This document shows positions 1-7,736 of a stretch of 64,000 nt of DNA, piece by piece. The number at the start of each line of letters is the position of its first letter. Position 1 is the stretch's first letter. The stretch covers positions 434,001 to 498,000 of the forward strand of contig NC_020891.1 in assembly GCF_000355695.1 (NCBI RefSeq), in the 5' to 3' direction. Both the position numbers and the translations under genes were made by a program. The DNA comes from Clavibacter nebraskensis NCPPB 2581 (GTDB lineage Bacteria; Actinomycetota; Actinomycetes; Actinomycetales; Microbacteriaceae). The notes under the pieces are model-generated. The model was not told the DNA's origin. It ran no database searches and saw nothing but the letters and a program-made list of their open reading frames with translations.

Positions 1-104
1 CACTGCTGGATGAGGGCCGCCGCGCCGGGCAGGGCCTGGTTCTCGTGCACCAGCACGCCGTCCATGTCGGTGAGCCAGCAGTCCATCTCGTCGCGCGTCG
101 CCAT
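1..104 (-). CDS. HAD-superfamily (NagD-like) phosphatase, 5' part only
   Basis: Only the first 34 codons lie in the window; the gene runs off the left edge. The N-terminus contains WLTDMDGVLVHE, the DxDGV nucleophile motif of HAD phosphatases in the form typical of the NagD/PGP (class IIA) branch, where DMDGVL is followed by a conserved loop. The ATG (minus strand, 104-102) is preceded by GAGAGGGA as a ribosome binding site. The substrate cannot be inferred from this fragment. Confidence 0.7.
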   Translation of the reverse strand, partial: MATRDEMDCWLTDMDGVLVHENQALPGAAALIQQ

Positions 105-182
105 GGGGTTCCCTCTCGTCGTGGCACGAGGCTACCGCCGGGGGATGCGCGGCCGCCGGGCCGGAGGGGAGGCGTCACCCGA

Positions 183-228
183 TGTCCGCCGGGCGGCCGC
201 CGCGGTGTCCGCCGGGCGGCCGCCGCGG
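183..228. repeat. two tandem copies of a 23-bp unit
   Basis: A 23-bp GC-only unit beginning TGTCCGCCGGGCGG occurs at 183-205 and 206-228, and a partial third copy (TGTC, then divergence) begins at 229. It lies just upstream of the promoter of the phosphoesterase gene. It looks like a slippage duplication; no function is evident. Confidence 0.7.
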
Positions 229-256
229 TGTCGGCCGGGCCCCGTAGGGTCGGCGC

Positions 257-1162
257 ATGCACGCACTGCCTCCCGGATCCCTGCGCCTCGTCCACCTCAG
301 CGACACCCACCTCCTGCGCGACGGCGGCCTGCACCAGGGCGTGGTCGACACGGGCGCCGCCCTCGAGCGCGTCCTCGTCGAGGCCGACCGCGTGCCTGGC
401 GTGCGGCTCCTCGTCGGCTCGGGCGACCTCTCGGAGGACGGCACCCCCGAGTCGTACGCGCTCCTGCGCGAGCGGCTCGTGCCGTGGACGTCGTCGCGCG
501 GCGCCGCGCTCGTGCTCGCGCCCGGCAACCACGACATCCGCTCGGCCTTCCGGCTCGTGCTCGGCGACGGGCACGGCGGCCCCGGCACCGACGACGGCCG
601 GGATCCCGCGGCCGTCCCGCCCGTCGACGGCGTGACGATCGTGGACGGCTGGCGCATCGCGACCCTGGACACCTCCGTGCCGGGCAAGGGCTACGGCGCG
701 CTCCGCGAGCAGCAGCTCGACGGGCTGCGCGAGCTGCTCGCCACGCCGGCTGAGCACGGCACGGTCCTCGTGCTGCACCACCCGCCGGTGCCCGCGCCCA
801 CGACGCTGCACGAGTCGCTCGCGCTGCAGGGGCCGGAGCGGCTGGCCGAGCTCGTGCGCGGCAGCGACGTGCGCGTGATCCTCTCGGGCCACTACCACCA
901 CCACATCGTGGGATCGCTCGCGGGCGTGCCCGTGCTGGTCGCGCCGGGCGTGGCGAACGAGACGGACGTGGCGGCGGAGCCCGGCACGGAGCGCATCGTG
1001 CGCGGATCCGGCTTCCTCGTGGTCGACGTGCGGCCGGACGGCGGGGTCACCTCGGTCGAGGTGCGGGCGCACGCGGAGGGCGACGGCGACGAGGTCGCGC
1101 TGCTCGACGCGGAGCTGGTGCAGCGGATCACGGTGGAGGCGGGCGCACCCGTCCTGCCGTGA
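257..1162 (+). CDS. calcineurin-like metallophosphoesterase (CpdA-like)
   Basis: 301-residue cytoplasmic phosphoesterase. All metal-site motifs are visible: DTH (16-18), GD (56-57), GNHD (90-93), HH (174-175) and GHYHHH (211-216). This order and spacing match the class III cyclic nucleotide phosphodiesterase / Icc branch, so cAMP or another cyclic or phosphodiester substrate is likely, but specificity is inference. There is no signal peptide. The start is set by TAGGGT at 245-250 followed 6 bases later by ATG, with no Shine-Dalgarno, so the mRNA is probably leaderless. It is transcribed convergently with csbD, and a 13-bp hairpin separates the two. Confidence 0.85.
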   Translation: MHALPPGSLRLVHLSDTHLLRDGGLHQGVVDTGAALERVLVEADRVPGVRLLVGSGDLSEDGTPESYALLRERLVPWTSSRGAALVLAPGNHDIRSAFRLVLGDGHGGPGTDDGRDPAAVPPVDGVTIVDGWRIATLDTSVPGKGYGALREQQLDGLRELLATPAEHGTVLVLHHPPVPAPTTLHESLALQGPERLAELVRGSDVRVILSGHYHHHIVGSLAGVPVLVAPGVANETDVAAEPGTERIVRGSGFLVVDVRPDGGVTSVEVRAHAEGDGDEVALLDAELVQRITVEAGAPVLP

Positions 1163-1184
1163 CGACAGCCCCCGGGCATGAGCA

Positions 1185-1213
1185 GAGGCGGCGACCCCGA
1201 GGGTCGCCGCCTC
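1185..1213. terminator. bidirectional hairpin terminator
   Basis: A perfect 13-bp stem (1185-1197 with 1201-1213) around a 3-base CGA loop lies between the convergent phosphoesterase and CsbD genes. It has no T-tract, as is common in this GC range. Confidence 0.75.
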
Positions 1214-1235
1214 TCCTGGCGCTGCTGGTGCGTCT

Positions 1236-1406
1236 CTACTTGAAGACGTCCTTGACGTCCTCGCCGGCCTTCTTGGCGGACGCGGCGGTCTGGTCCTTCT
1301 GACCCTCGGCCTTGAGGCTCTCGTCGCCCTTGTGCTCGCCGAGCGCCTCCTTGGCCTTGCCCGCGATGTCCTGAGCAGCGTTCTTGATCTTGTCGTCGAG
1401 ACCCAT
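1236..1406 (-). CDS. CsbD family stress protein
   Basis: 56-residue, highly charged, Lys/Glu/Asp-rich protein. It starts MGLDDKIKNAAQDIAGKAKE and carries the AGKAKEALGE...KAEGQKDQ pattern typical of the CsbD family (general-stress proteins in Bacillus, sigma-B controlled there). The family forms helical, poorly characterised cytoplasmic proteins. GTGAGGAGGAGATC directly before the ATG is a strong ribosome binding site, so the longer reading frame upstream was rejected as start. Single-gene unit, convergent with the phosphoesterase. Confidence 0.85.
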   Translation of the reverse strand: MGLDDKIKNAAQDIAGKAKEALGEHKGDESLKAEGQKDQTAASAKKAGEDVKDVFK

Positions 1407-1589
1407 GATCTCCTCCTCACTGAGGCCACCCGGTGCAGCCTTCGACTGGACTGTAGGACGGCCGAGTTCTGAACACCTGACAGATGCCAGGTGCGTGTCC
1501 ACTGAACGAAACGCGAGGCGGTGGACCCTCCGCGCCGATCGGGCAAGGTCCTTCCGCCGGGCCCCGCGCCGCCCCTAGGCTCCCTGACC

Positions 1590-2009
1590 GTGATCCTCTT
1601 CGGGCTGCTGCCTCTCCTCGTGGCCGTGTGCGCGCTCGTCGACCTCATCACGCGCCCGGACGACCAGGTGAAGCACCTGCCGAAGCTCGTCTGGATCCTG
1701 CTCATCGTCTTCCTGCCGCTCATCGGCAGCATCGTGTGGTTCTGCGTCGGCCACGACTGGGATGCGCGGCGCGAGCCCGTCGGCCCGCCGGACCGGAGCG
1801 CGGCCTACGAGCGCGCCGCGGCGGCGGTCGACCGGCGGGTCCGCAGCACCGAGCAGCAGCTCGCCGACCTCGAGGAGGAGGAGCGGCACTACGCGGCGCT
1901 CGCCCGCATGAAGCAGCTCCAGGCCGCGCAGGCGGTGCAGGCCGCCCGGGCCGCGGGATCCGCGCGGGCGCCGCGGGCCATCGAGCCGGGATCCGCCGCC
2001 GAGCGGTAG
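1590..2009 (+). CDS. small membrane protein with PLDc_N domain
   Basis: 139 residues. Residues 1-55 form two membrane segments joined by LITRPDDQVKHLPK and followed by GSIVWFCVGHD. This is the PLDc_N (phospholipase D-nuclease N-terminal, cardiolipin-synthase-like) membrane module that occurs alone in many actinobacterial small proteins. The remainder is a charged Ala/Arg/Glu-rich probable coiled coil. There is no catalytic HKD motif, so it is not a phospholipase. GTG at 1590 follows TAGGCT (1576-1581) and begins the first membrane helix; an upstream ATG at 1521 would add an implausible basic stretch. Confidence 0.7.
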   Translation: MILFGLLPLLVAVCALVDLITRPDDQVKHLPKLVWILLIVFLPLIGSIVWFCVGHDWDARREPVGPPDRSAAYERAAAAVDRRVRSTEQQLADLEEEERHYAALARMKQLQAAQAVQAARAAGSARAPRAIEPGSAAER

Positions 2010-2095
2010 CCCTCCCCAGGGCGCGCGCCGTCGTCGACTCCCCGGGGTGACCGCCGCGGGAGGGCGCGGTCGGGGGCGGATGGGAGCATGGCCGC

Positions 2096-4270
2096 ATGCC
2101 CGACACCGCCACGCCGCCCTCCTCCGCCGCGACCTCCGACCTCCGGTCCGCCGCCCGCGAGCACCTCTCGCGGCTCGTCGGCGTCGCGGGCGCCGACTTC
2201 CACGAGGGGCAGTTCGAGGCCATCGAGGCGCTCGTGCAGGATCGCTCGCGCGCCCTCGTCGTGCAGCGCACCGGGTGGGGCAAGTCGGCCGTCTACTTCG
2301 TCGCCACCCTGCTCCTCCGCCAGCAGGGCCTCGGTCCTACGCTCCTCGTGTCGCCGCTCCTCGCGCTCATGCGCGACCAGGTCGCCGCGGCCCGTCGCGC
2401 CGGCGTGCGCGCGGTCGCCATGAACTCCAGCAACGCCCACGAGTGGGACGACCTGCTGCGCGCGCTCGACGCCGACGAGGTCGACCTCCTCCTCGTCTCG
2501 CCCGAGCGGCTCAACAACCCGCGGTTCCGCGACGAGCAGCTGCCCGCGCTCCGCGCCCGGCTCGGCCTCCTCGTGGTGGACGAGGCGCACTGCATCTCCG
2601 ACTGGGGCCACGACTTCCGGCCCGACTACCGGCGCCTGCGCGACCTCATCTCCTCGGTCGACGAGCGGGTGCCCGTGCTCGCCACCACCGCCACGGCGAA
2701 CTCGCGCGTGGTGGCCGACGTGGAGGAGCAGCTGAGCGTCGGATCCACCGGGGGCGGCGCCGTCGAGACGGAGCGCGTGCCCGTGGTCACCATCCGCGGG
2801 CCGCTCGCCCGGCGCTCGCTGCGGCTCGGCGTGCTGCGCCTCGAGAACAGCAGGGACCGGCTCGGCTGGCTCCTCAGCCACCTCGACGAGCTGCCCGGCA
2901 GCGGCATCATCTACGCCCTCACCGTGTCCGCCGCGCAGGACACCGCGCGGCTGCTGCGCGACGCGGGTCACGCCGTGAAGGCGTACACGGGGCGCGACGA
3001 CCCAGCCGATCGCGAGCAGGCCGAGGGCGAGCTGCAGCGCAACGAGGTCAAGGCGCTCGTCGCCACGAGCGCGCTCGGCATGGGCTTCGACAAGCCCGAC
3101 CTCGGGTTCGTGGTGCACCTCGGGGCGCCGTCCTCGCCCGTGTCCTACTACCAGCAGGTGGGGCGCGCGGGTCGCGGATCCGCCGACGCGGAGGTGCTGC
3201 TCCTGCCCGGCCGCGAGGATCCGGACATCTGGCAGTACTTCGCCACCGCGTCGATGCCGGACGAGCAGCAGGCGGCCTCCGTCATCCAGGCGCTCGGCGA
3301 GAGCGACCGGCCGCTGTCCGTGCCCGCGCTCGAGTCGCGGGTGTCGCTCTCGCGCAGCCGGCTCGACCTCCTGCTCAAGGTGCTCGACGTCGACGGGGCC
3401 GTCCGTCGGGACACCTCGGGCTGGTCGGCCACGGGCGTCCCGTGGGTCTACGACCGCGCACGCTACGAGCAGGTCGCCGCGGCGCGCGTGCGCGAGCAGC
3501 AGGCGATGCTCGACTACGAGACCACGCTCGGCTGCCGCATGGAGTTCCTCCAGCGCCAGCTCGACGACGACACGGCGGCGCCCTGCGGGCGCTGCGACCG
3601 GTGCGCGGGCGCGTGGTACCCGTCGTCGCTGGATCAGCAGGCGTCGGCCACCGCCTCGCAGGCGCTCGACAAGGTCGGGCTGCCCGTCGAACCGCGGCTG
3701 CGCTGGCCCACGGGCGCATCGAGCGTCGGCGTGCCGCTGAGCGGAGCGATCGCGGCGGGCGAGCAGGTGGACGAGGGCCGCGCCCTCGCGCGCCTCACCG
3801 ATCTCGGCTGGGGCGGGCGCCTCCGCACGGTCTTCGCGGCCGGCGCCGAGGACGCGCCGGTCGACGACGCGCTCGTCGCCGCCTGCGTGCGGGTGCTCGC
3901 CGAGTGGGGCTGGGCGGAGCGCCCGCGCGCCGTCGTGCACGTGCCGTCGGCGAGCCGGCCTCAGCTCGTCGGGAGCCTGGCCCAGCGCATCGCCGAGGTC
4001 GGGCGGCTGCCGTTCCTCGGGTCGCTCGACCTCGTGGATCCGGGGGCGCCCGGTGCCGCGCGCGGCAACAGCGTCTACCGGCTGGGGCGCGTGCACCCGC
4101 GGTTCCAGGTGCCGGCGCACCTCGCGGACGACCTCGCGGCGGATCCGCGTCCCGTGCTCCTCGTGGACGACCTGGTCGACACGCGCTGGACGCTCACGGT
4201 CGCCGGCCGCCTGCTGCGGAAGGCGGGCGCCACGCGCGTGCTGCCGTTCGCGCTCGCGCAGCAGGGGTAG
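2096..4270 (+). CDS. recQ: RecQ-family DNA helicase with C-terminal phosphoribosyltransferase-like domain
   Basis: 724 residues. Superfamily-2 helicase motifs: motif 0/I with RTGWGKSA (58-65), DEAHCISDWGHDFRPDYRR (161-179, the RecQ-type DEAH with aromatic loop) and motif VI QQVGRAGRG. A RecQ zinc module follows (one Cys, then CGRCDRC, roughly 475-500). The last ~200 residues are not RecQ-like helicase. They end with PVLLVDDLVDT (686-696), the PRPP-binding signature of type I phosphoribosyltransferases, seen here as a fusion. The role is 3'-5' unwinding in recombination repair; the role of the PRT-like part is unknown. ATG 2096 is the only in-frame start near the conserved N-terminus. It converges with the methyltransferase gene, 15 bp away. 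Confidence 0.88.
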   Translation: MPDTATPPSSAATSDLRSAAREHLSRLVGVAGADFHEGQFEAIEALVQDRSRALVVQRTGWGKSAVYFVATLLLRQQGLGPTLLVSPLLALMRDQVAAARRAGVRAVAMNSSNAHEWDDLLRALDADEVDLLLVSPERLNNPRFRDEQLPALRARLGLLVVDEAHCISDWGHDFRPDYRRLRDLISSVDERVPVLATTATANSRVVADVEEQLSVGSTGGGAVETERVPVVTIRGPLARRSLRLGVLRLENSRDRLGWLLSHLDELPGSGIIYALTVSAAQDTARLLRDAGHAVKAYTGRDDPADREQAEGELQRNEVKALVATSALGMGFDKPDLGFVVHLGAPSSPVSYYQQVGRAGRGSADAEVLLLPGREDPDIWQYFATASMPDEQQAASVIQALGESDRPLSVPALESRVSLSRSRLDLLLKVLDVDGAVRRDTSGWSATGVPWVYDRARYEQVAAARVREQQAMLDYETTLGCRMEFLQRQLDDDTAAPCGRCDRCAGAWYPSSLDQQASATASQALDKVGLPVEPRLRWPTGASSVGVPLSGAIAAGEQVDEGRALARLTDLGWGGRLRTVFAAGAEDAPVDDALVAACVRVLAEWGWAERPRAVVHVPSASRPQLVGSLAQRIAEVGRLPFLGSLDLVDPGAPGAARGNSVYRLGRVHPRFQVPAHLADDLAADPRPVLLVDDLVDTRWTLTVAGRLLRKAGATRVLPFALAQQG

Positions 4271-4285
4271 GGCAGCGGGCGGGGG

Positions 4286-5281
4286 TCAGCCGGCGACCGG
4301 ATCCGTCTCCGGCTCGACGAAGACCGTGCCGCCGTCCGCGAGCCGGGCGCGCATCACCTCGAGTGCCTGCGGGTTCTCGTCCACGAGCACGAAGCGGCGG
4401 CCGAGCTCGCGGGCCGCGGCGCCCGTGGTGCCGGAGCCGGCGAAGAAGTCGAGCACCCAGTCGCCGGGCCGGCTCGACGCCTGCACGATGCGGCGCAGCA
4501 CGCCCAGCGGCTTCTGGGTGGCGTAGCCCGTCTTCTCGCGGCCGGTGGGGGAGACGATCGTATGCCACCAGACGTCCGTCGGGAGCTTGCCCCGCTCCCG
4601 CTTCTCCGGGGTGACGAGACCGGGCGCCATGTAGGGCTCGCGGTCCACGCCCTCGGAGTCGAAGCGGTAGCGGATCGGGTCCTTCACGTAGACGAGGATC
4701 GTGTCGTGCTTCGCCGGCCAGCGGCGGCGCGACTTCGCGCCGTAGTCGTAGGCCCACACGATCTCGTTGAGGAACGAGCGGCGGCCGAAGAGCGCGTCGA
4801 GCACGACCTTCGCGTAGTGCACCTCGCGGTAGTCGAGGTGCAGGTAGAGGGTGCCCGTGGGATCCAGGAGCCGCCAGGCCTCGATGAGGCGGGGCTCGAG
4901 GAAGTCCCAGTAGTCGGCGAACGAGTCGTCGAACCCGTAGAGCATGCCCTTCACGGAGTCGTAGCTGCGGCCGTGGAACCCGAGGCGCGCGCCGGGCGGA
5001 CGGACCGGCTCGGGGGTGGCGGTGCTCGCGGGGGCGAGGGCGGGCGGTGTCGCGTCGATCCTGGCGGCCTCGGTCTCGGTGGCCTCGGCCTCGTCCTCGG
5101 GCTCGGGGTCCGGCGTGCGCGTCACCGTGAGGTTCTGCCGCTCCTGCGTGCGGCCGGTGTTGAACGGCGGATCCAGGTAGATGAGCTGGAACGCGCCGTC
5201 GGGGAGCGCGCGCACGGCCTCGAGGTTCTCGGCGTGGATCACGAGGTCGGGACCGTCGGGGGTCCACGCGGGCAGGGGCAC
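4286..5281 (-). CDS. orphan site-specific DNA methyltransferase (beta class, N6-adenine or N4-cytosine)
   Basis: 331 residues. Catalytic motif IV DPPF lies at 37-40 and the AdoMet-binding motif I FAGSGTT at about 280-286, i.e. the IV-before-I order of beta-class DNA amino-methyltransferases (type III / CcrM-like group). The DPPFNTGRTQ context points to adenine-N6. A low-complexity Glu/Thr/Ala insert lies between. No restriction endonuclease or specificity gene is adjacent, so it is an orphan, possibly an epigenetic regulator. The start is GTG 5281, with TAACCT 6 bases upstream and no Shine-Dalgarno. DPPF rather than DPPY suits either base; the target sequence cannot be read from the protein. 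Confidence 0.85.
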   Translation of the reverse strand: MPLPAWTPDGPDLVIHAENLEAVRALPDGAFQLIYLDPPFNTGRTQERQNLTVTRTPDPEPEDEAEATETEAARIDATPPALAPASTATPEPVRPPGARLGFHGRSYDSVKGMLYGFDDSFADYWDFLEPRLIEAWRLLDPTGTLYLHLDYREVHYAKVVLDALFGRRSFLNEIVWAYDYGAKSRRRWPAKHDTILVYVKDPIRYRFDSEGVDREPYMAPGLVTPEKRERGKLPTDVWWHTIVSPTGREKTGYATQKPLGVLRRIVQASSRPGDWVLDFFAGSGTTGAAARELGRRFVLVDENPQALEVMRARLADGGTVFVEPETDPVAG

Positions 5282-5493
5282 GCCCCGAGGTTAACGGACC
5301 CGCGGATCGTGACGGGCAGCCGGAAGGGCCATCGAACACGCCGACGGGGGCGATGCCCCTCAGGCGTCTTCGCGACGCTGCGGTGCCGGCAGACCGTCCA
5401 CCAGCCGTGGGGCGCGTGCCCGGTGGCCCCAGTTCGCGGTGCAGGAGGCCCTTTCGGCGCACTCCGCCCCCGTCGCTCTAGTAAGAAGTGGCC

Positions 5494-6393
5494 ATGACCG
5501 ACGCACGAGACCCGAACCCGACTCCCGAACAGCACTCCTACCCCGCGCCCCCTCCCGCCCCTGAGGGCGGGTACGCGACTCCCTACGCCCCGGCCGCTCC
5601 GGCCGGCCCCTCCGGCGGGAAGGGCCTCGCCATCGCGTCCCTCGTCGTCGCGATCATCGCCTTCCTGGGCGCCTTCATCCCGTTCCTCAACTACGTGGTC
5701 TTCATCCCCGCGATCGTCGCCATCGTCCTCGCCATCGTGGCGCTGGCACGGCACAAGGCCGGGAAGCCGCTCGCTCTGGGAGGGCTCATCGTGGGCGTCC
5801 TGGCGCTCGTCCTCAGCATCATCCTCGCCGTCGTCTACACGCTCGGCTTCGCGGCCGCGGTCTCGGAGAGCCTCCCCCGGAGCGAGGGCGGCTCGGGGAC
5901 CTCTGCCGCACCGCTGGACGAGACCGAGGAGGAGGCCGGCCCGGCCATCGGCACCCGAGAGAACCCCGCTCCCATCGGCACGGTCGTGACGGGCCTCTCG
6001 GGCGGATCCCCGGAGTGGGAGGTCACGCTCGGTGCCCCCGTCCTCGATGCCAACGCGGCGGTCACGGCCGAGAACATGTTCAACGACCCCGCTCCCGCGG
6101 GCACGCAGTACGCCATGGTGCCCGTCACGGTGAAGTACGTGGGTGCCGAGTCCGGCAGCCCGATGTTCGAGGTCGGCGTCGAGTACGTCTCCGCGGCAGG
6201 CACGACGCACACCACGTCCGACTCCTTCGCCGTCGCCCCCGAGCCGCAGTTCAACTCGATCAACGAGCTGTTCCCCGGGGCTTCGGGGACGGGCAACGTC
6301 GTCATCGCCATCCCGAGCGCGGATGCGGCAGCGGGGACCTGGGCCGTCCGGCCCGGCATCCTCGCCGACCCGTACTACTTCGCCGCCCAGTAG
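5494..6393 (+). CDS. DUF4190-type membrane protein with extracytoplasmic DUF4352-like domain
   Basis: 299 residues. A Pro/Ala-rich cytoplasmic N-terminus (about 1-40) precedes two membrane segments (GLAIASLVVAIIAFLGAFIP and LALGGLIVGVLALVLSIILA), the arrangement of DUF4190 proteins. The C-terminal ~180 residues look extracytoplasmic and beta-rich: ENPAPIGTVV, then a GTQYAMVPVTVKYVG strand typical of the DUF4352 immunoglobulin-like fold. Function is unknown; such proteins are usually cell-envelope associated. ATG 5494 is preferred over GTG 5488 because TAAGAA (5482-5487) sits 6 bases upstream. It is a single-gene unit followed by a hairpin terminator. Confidence 0.7.
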   Translation: MTDARDPNPTPEQHSYPAPPPAPEGGYATPYAPAAPAGPSGGKGLAIASLVVAIIAFLGAFIPFLNYVVFIPAIVAIVLAIVALARHKAGKPLALGGLIVGVLALVLSIILAVVYTLGFAAAVSESLPRSEGGSGTSAAPLDETEEEAGPAIGTRENPAPIGTVVTGLSGGSPEWEVTLGAPVLDANAAVTAENMFNDPAPAGTQYAMVPVTVKYVGAESGSPMFEVGVEYVSAAGTTHTTSDSFAVAPEPQFNSINELFPGASGTGNVVIAIPSADAAAGTWAVRPGILADPYYFAAQ

Positions 6394-6405
6394 CGACGGA
6401 GTCCA

Positions 6406-6437
6406 TGAGCCGTGGCCCCTTCGGGTGCCACGGCTCA
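6406..6437 (+). terminator. hairpin terminator
   Basis: An 11-bp perfect stem (TGAGCCGTGGC at 6406-6416 with its complement at 6427-6437), with a further CCC-TTC-GGG inner pairing, begins 12 bases after the stop codon of the membrane-protein gene. Confidence 0.7.
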
Positions 6438-6467
6438 CGTCGTCTCCCCGGCTCGTAGGCTGCGGAG

Positions 6468-7700
6468 GTGACACCCGACGCGCCCGCCGCCCGCCCGATC
6501 CCGTCCGCCGCCGACCTCGACGCCCGCGACCCGCTCGCCCGCTTCCGCGACCTGTTCGTCGAGGCCGACGACGTGGTCGCGTACCTCGACGGCAACTCGC
6601 TCGGGCGGCCGACGCGCGCGAGCGTCGACCGCATGGCATCGTTCGTGCGGGAGCGGTGGGGCGGCCGCCTCATCCGCGGCTGGGACGAGGACTGGCTCGA
6701 GATGCCGACGCGCATCGGCGACGACCTCGGCCGCGTCGCGTACGGGGCCGCGCCCGGCCAGACATTCGTCGGCGACTCGACCACCGTGATCCTCTACAAG
6801 CTCGTCCGCGCCGCCGTCCGCGCCCGGCCCGGCCGCGACGAGCTCGTGATCGACACCGACAACTTCCCGACCGACCGCTTCGTGCTCGAGGGCGTCGCGG
6901 AGGAGTGCGGCATGACCATCCGGTGGATCGACGTGTCGCCCGACGCCGGGGTCACGCCGGAGCTGGTCGCCGAGGCGGTGGGGGAGCGGACCGCGCTCGT
7001 CGTGCTCAGCCAGGTCGCGTACCGCTCGGGGTTCCTCGCGGACGTGCCGCGGACCACGCGCATCGTGCACGACGCCGGCGCGCTCGTGCTCTGGGACACC
7101 TGCCACTCCGTCGGTGTGATCCCCACCGAGCTCGACGCGTGGGGCGTCGACCTCGCGGTCGGCTGCAGCTACAAGTACCTCGACGGCGGCCCCGGCGCGC
7201 CCGCGCACGGCTACGTGCGGAGCGAGCTGCAGGCCGAGCTGCGCCAGCCGATCCAGGGGTGGATGGGCGCGCGCGACGTGTTCGCGATGGGGCCTGTGTA
7301 CGAGCCGGCCGACGGGATCCGCCGCTTCCTCAGCGGCACGCCGCCCATCGTCGGCATGCTCGCGATGCAGGACATGATCGCGCTCATCGAGGAGGCGGGC
7401 ATGCCCGCGATCCGCGCCAAGTCGCTCGGCCTCACGGGCTTCGCGCTGGATCTCGTCGACCGCGACCTCGTGCCGCTCGGCGCCCGCGTCGCCAGCCCGC
7501 GCGAGGAGGAGCGCCGCGGCAGCCACGTGAGCGTCGACCACCCGCGCTTCCGAGAGACCGTGGGCGCGCTGTGGGCCGAGGGCGTGATCCCCGACTTCCG
7601 CGCGCCGTCGGGCCTGCGGCTCGGGCTCAGCCCGCTGACGACCTCGTTCCGCGAGGTGGAGGTCGGCGTCGAGGCGATCCGGCGGCACCTGGCGGGCTGA
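6468..7700 (+). CDS. kynU: kynureninase
   Basis: 410-residue PLP enzyme that cleaves kynurenine (or 3-hydroxykynurenine) to anthranilate (or 3-hydroxyanthranilate) plus alanine. Diagnostic kynureninase features are YLDGNSLGR near the N-terminus, DNFPTDRFV, SQVAYRSG, the cofactor-binding WDTCHSVG and the lysine motif GCSYKYLDGGPGAPA (around residue 230). Length is typical. No tryptophan dioxygenase or kynurenine formamidase is in the window, so the rest of the pathway must lie elsewhere or the enzyme salvages external kynurenine. Start: GTG 6468, with TAGGCT at 6456-6461 and also GGAG adjacent. Its stop converges with the oxidoreductase gene. Confidence 0.88.
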   Translation: MTPDAPAARPIPSAADLDARDPLARFRDLFVEADDVVAYLDGNSLGRPTRASVDRMASFVRERWGGRLIRGWDEDWLEMPTRIGDDLGRVAYGAAPGQTFVGDSTTVILYKLVRAAVRARPGRDELVIDTDNFPTDRFVLEGVAEECGMTIRWIDVSPDAGVTPELVAEAVGERTALVVLSQVAYRSGFLADVPRTTRIVHDAGALVLWDTCHSVGVIPTELDAWGVDLAVGCSYKYLDGGPGAPAHGYVRSELQAELRQPIQGWMGARDVFAMGPVYEPADGIRRFLSGTPPIVGMLAMQDMIALIEEAGMPAIRAKSLGLTGFALDLVDRDLVPLGARVASPREEERRGSHVSVDHPRFRETVGALWAEGVIPDFRAPSGLRLGLSPLTTSFREVEVGVEAIRRHLAG

Positions 7701-7713
7701 GGCGACCCGCCGA

Positions 7714-7729
7714 CCCCGCGCCGGCGGGG
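7714..7729. terminator. weak hairpin between convergent genes
   Basis: CCCCGC (7714-7719) pairs with GCGGGG (7724-7729) around a 4-base loop, in the 36-bp gap between kynU and the convergent oxidoreductase gene. The stem is short, so termination is only suggested. Confidence 0.35.
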
Positions 7730-7736
7730 GAGCGCG

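Noticed and set aside
183-240. CRISPR-like repeat
   Set aside because: Tandem 23-bp units without spacers and no cas genes.
1889-4120. 743-codon open frame on the minus strand opposite recQ
   Set aside because: Shadow frame in very GC-rich DNA: Arg/Ala/Gly/His-rich, no motifs, while the plus strand encodes a complete RecQ.
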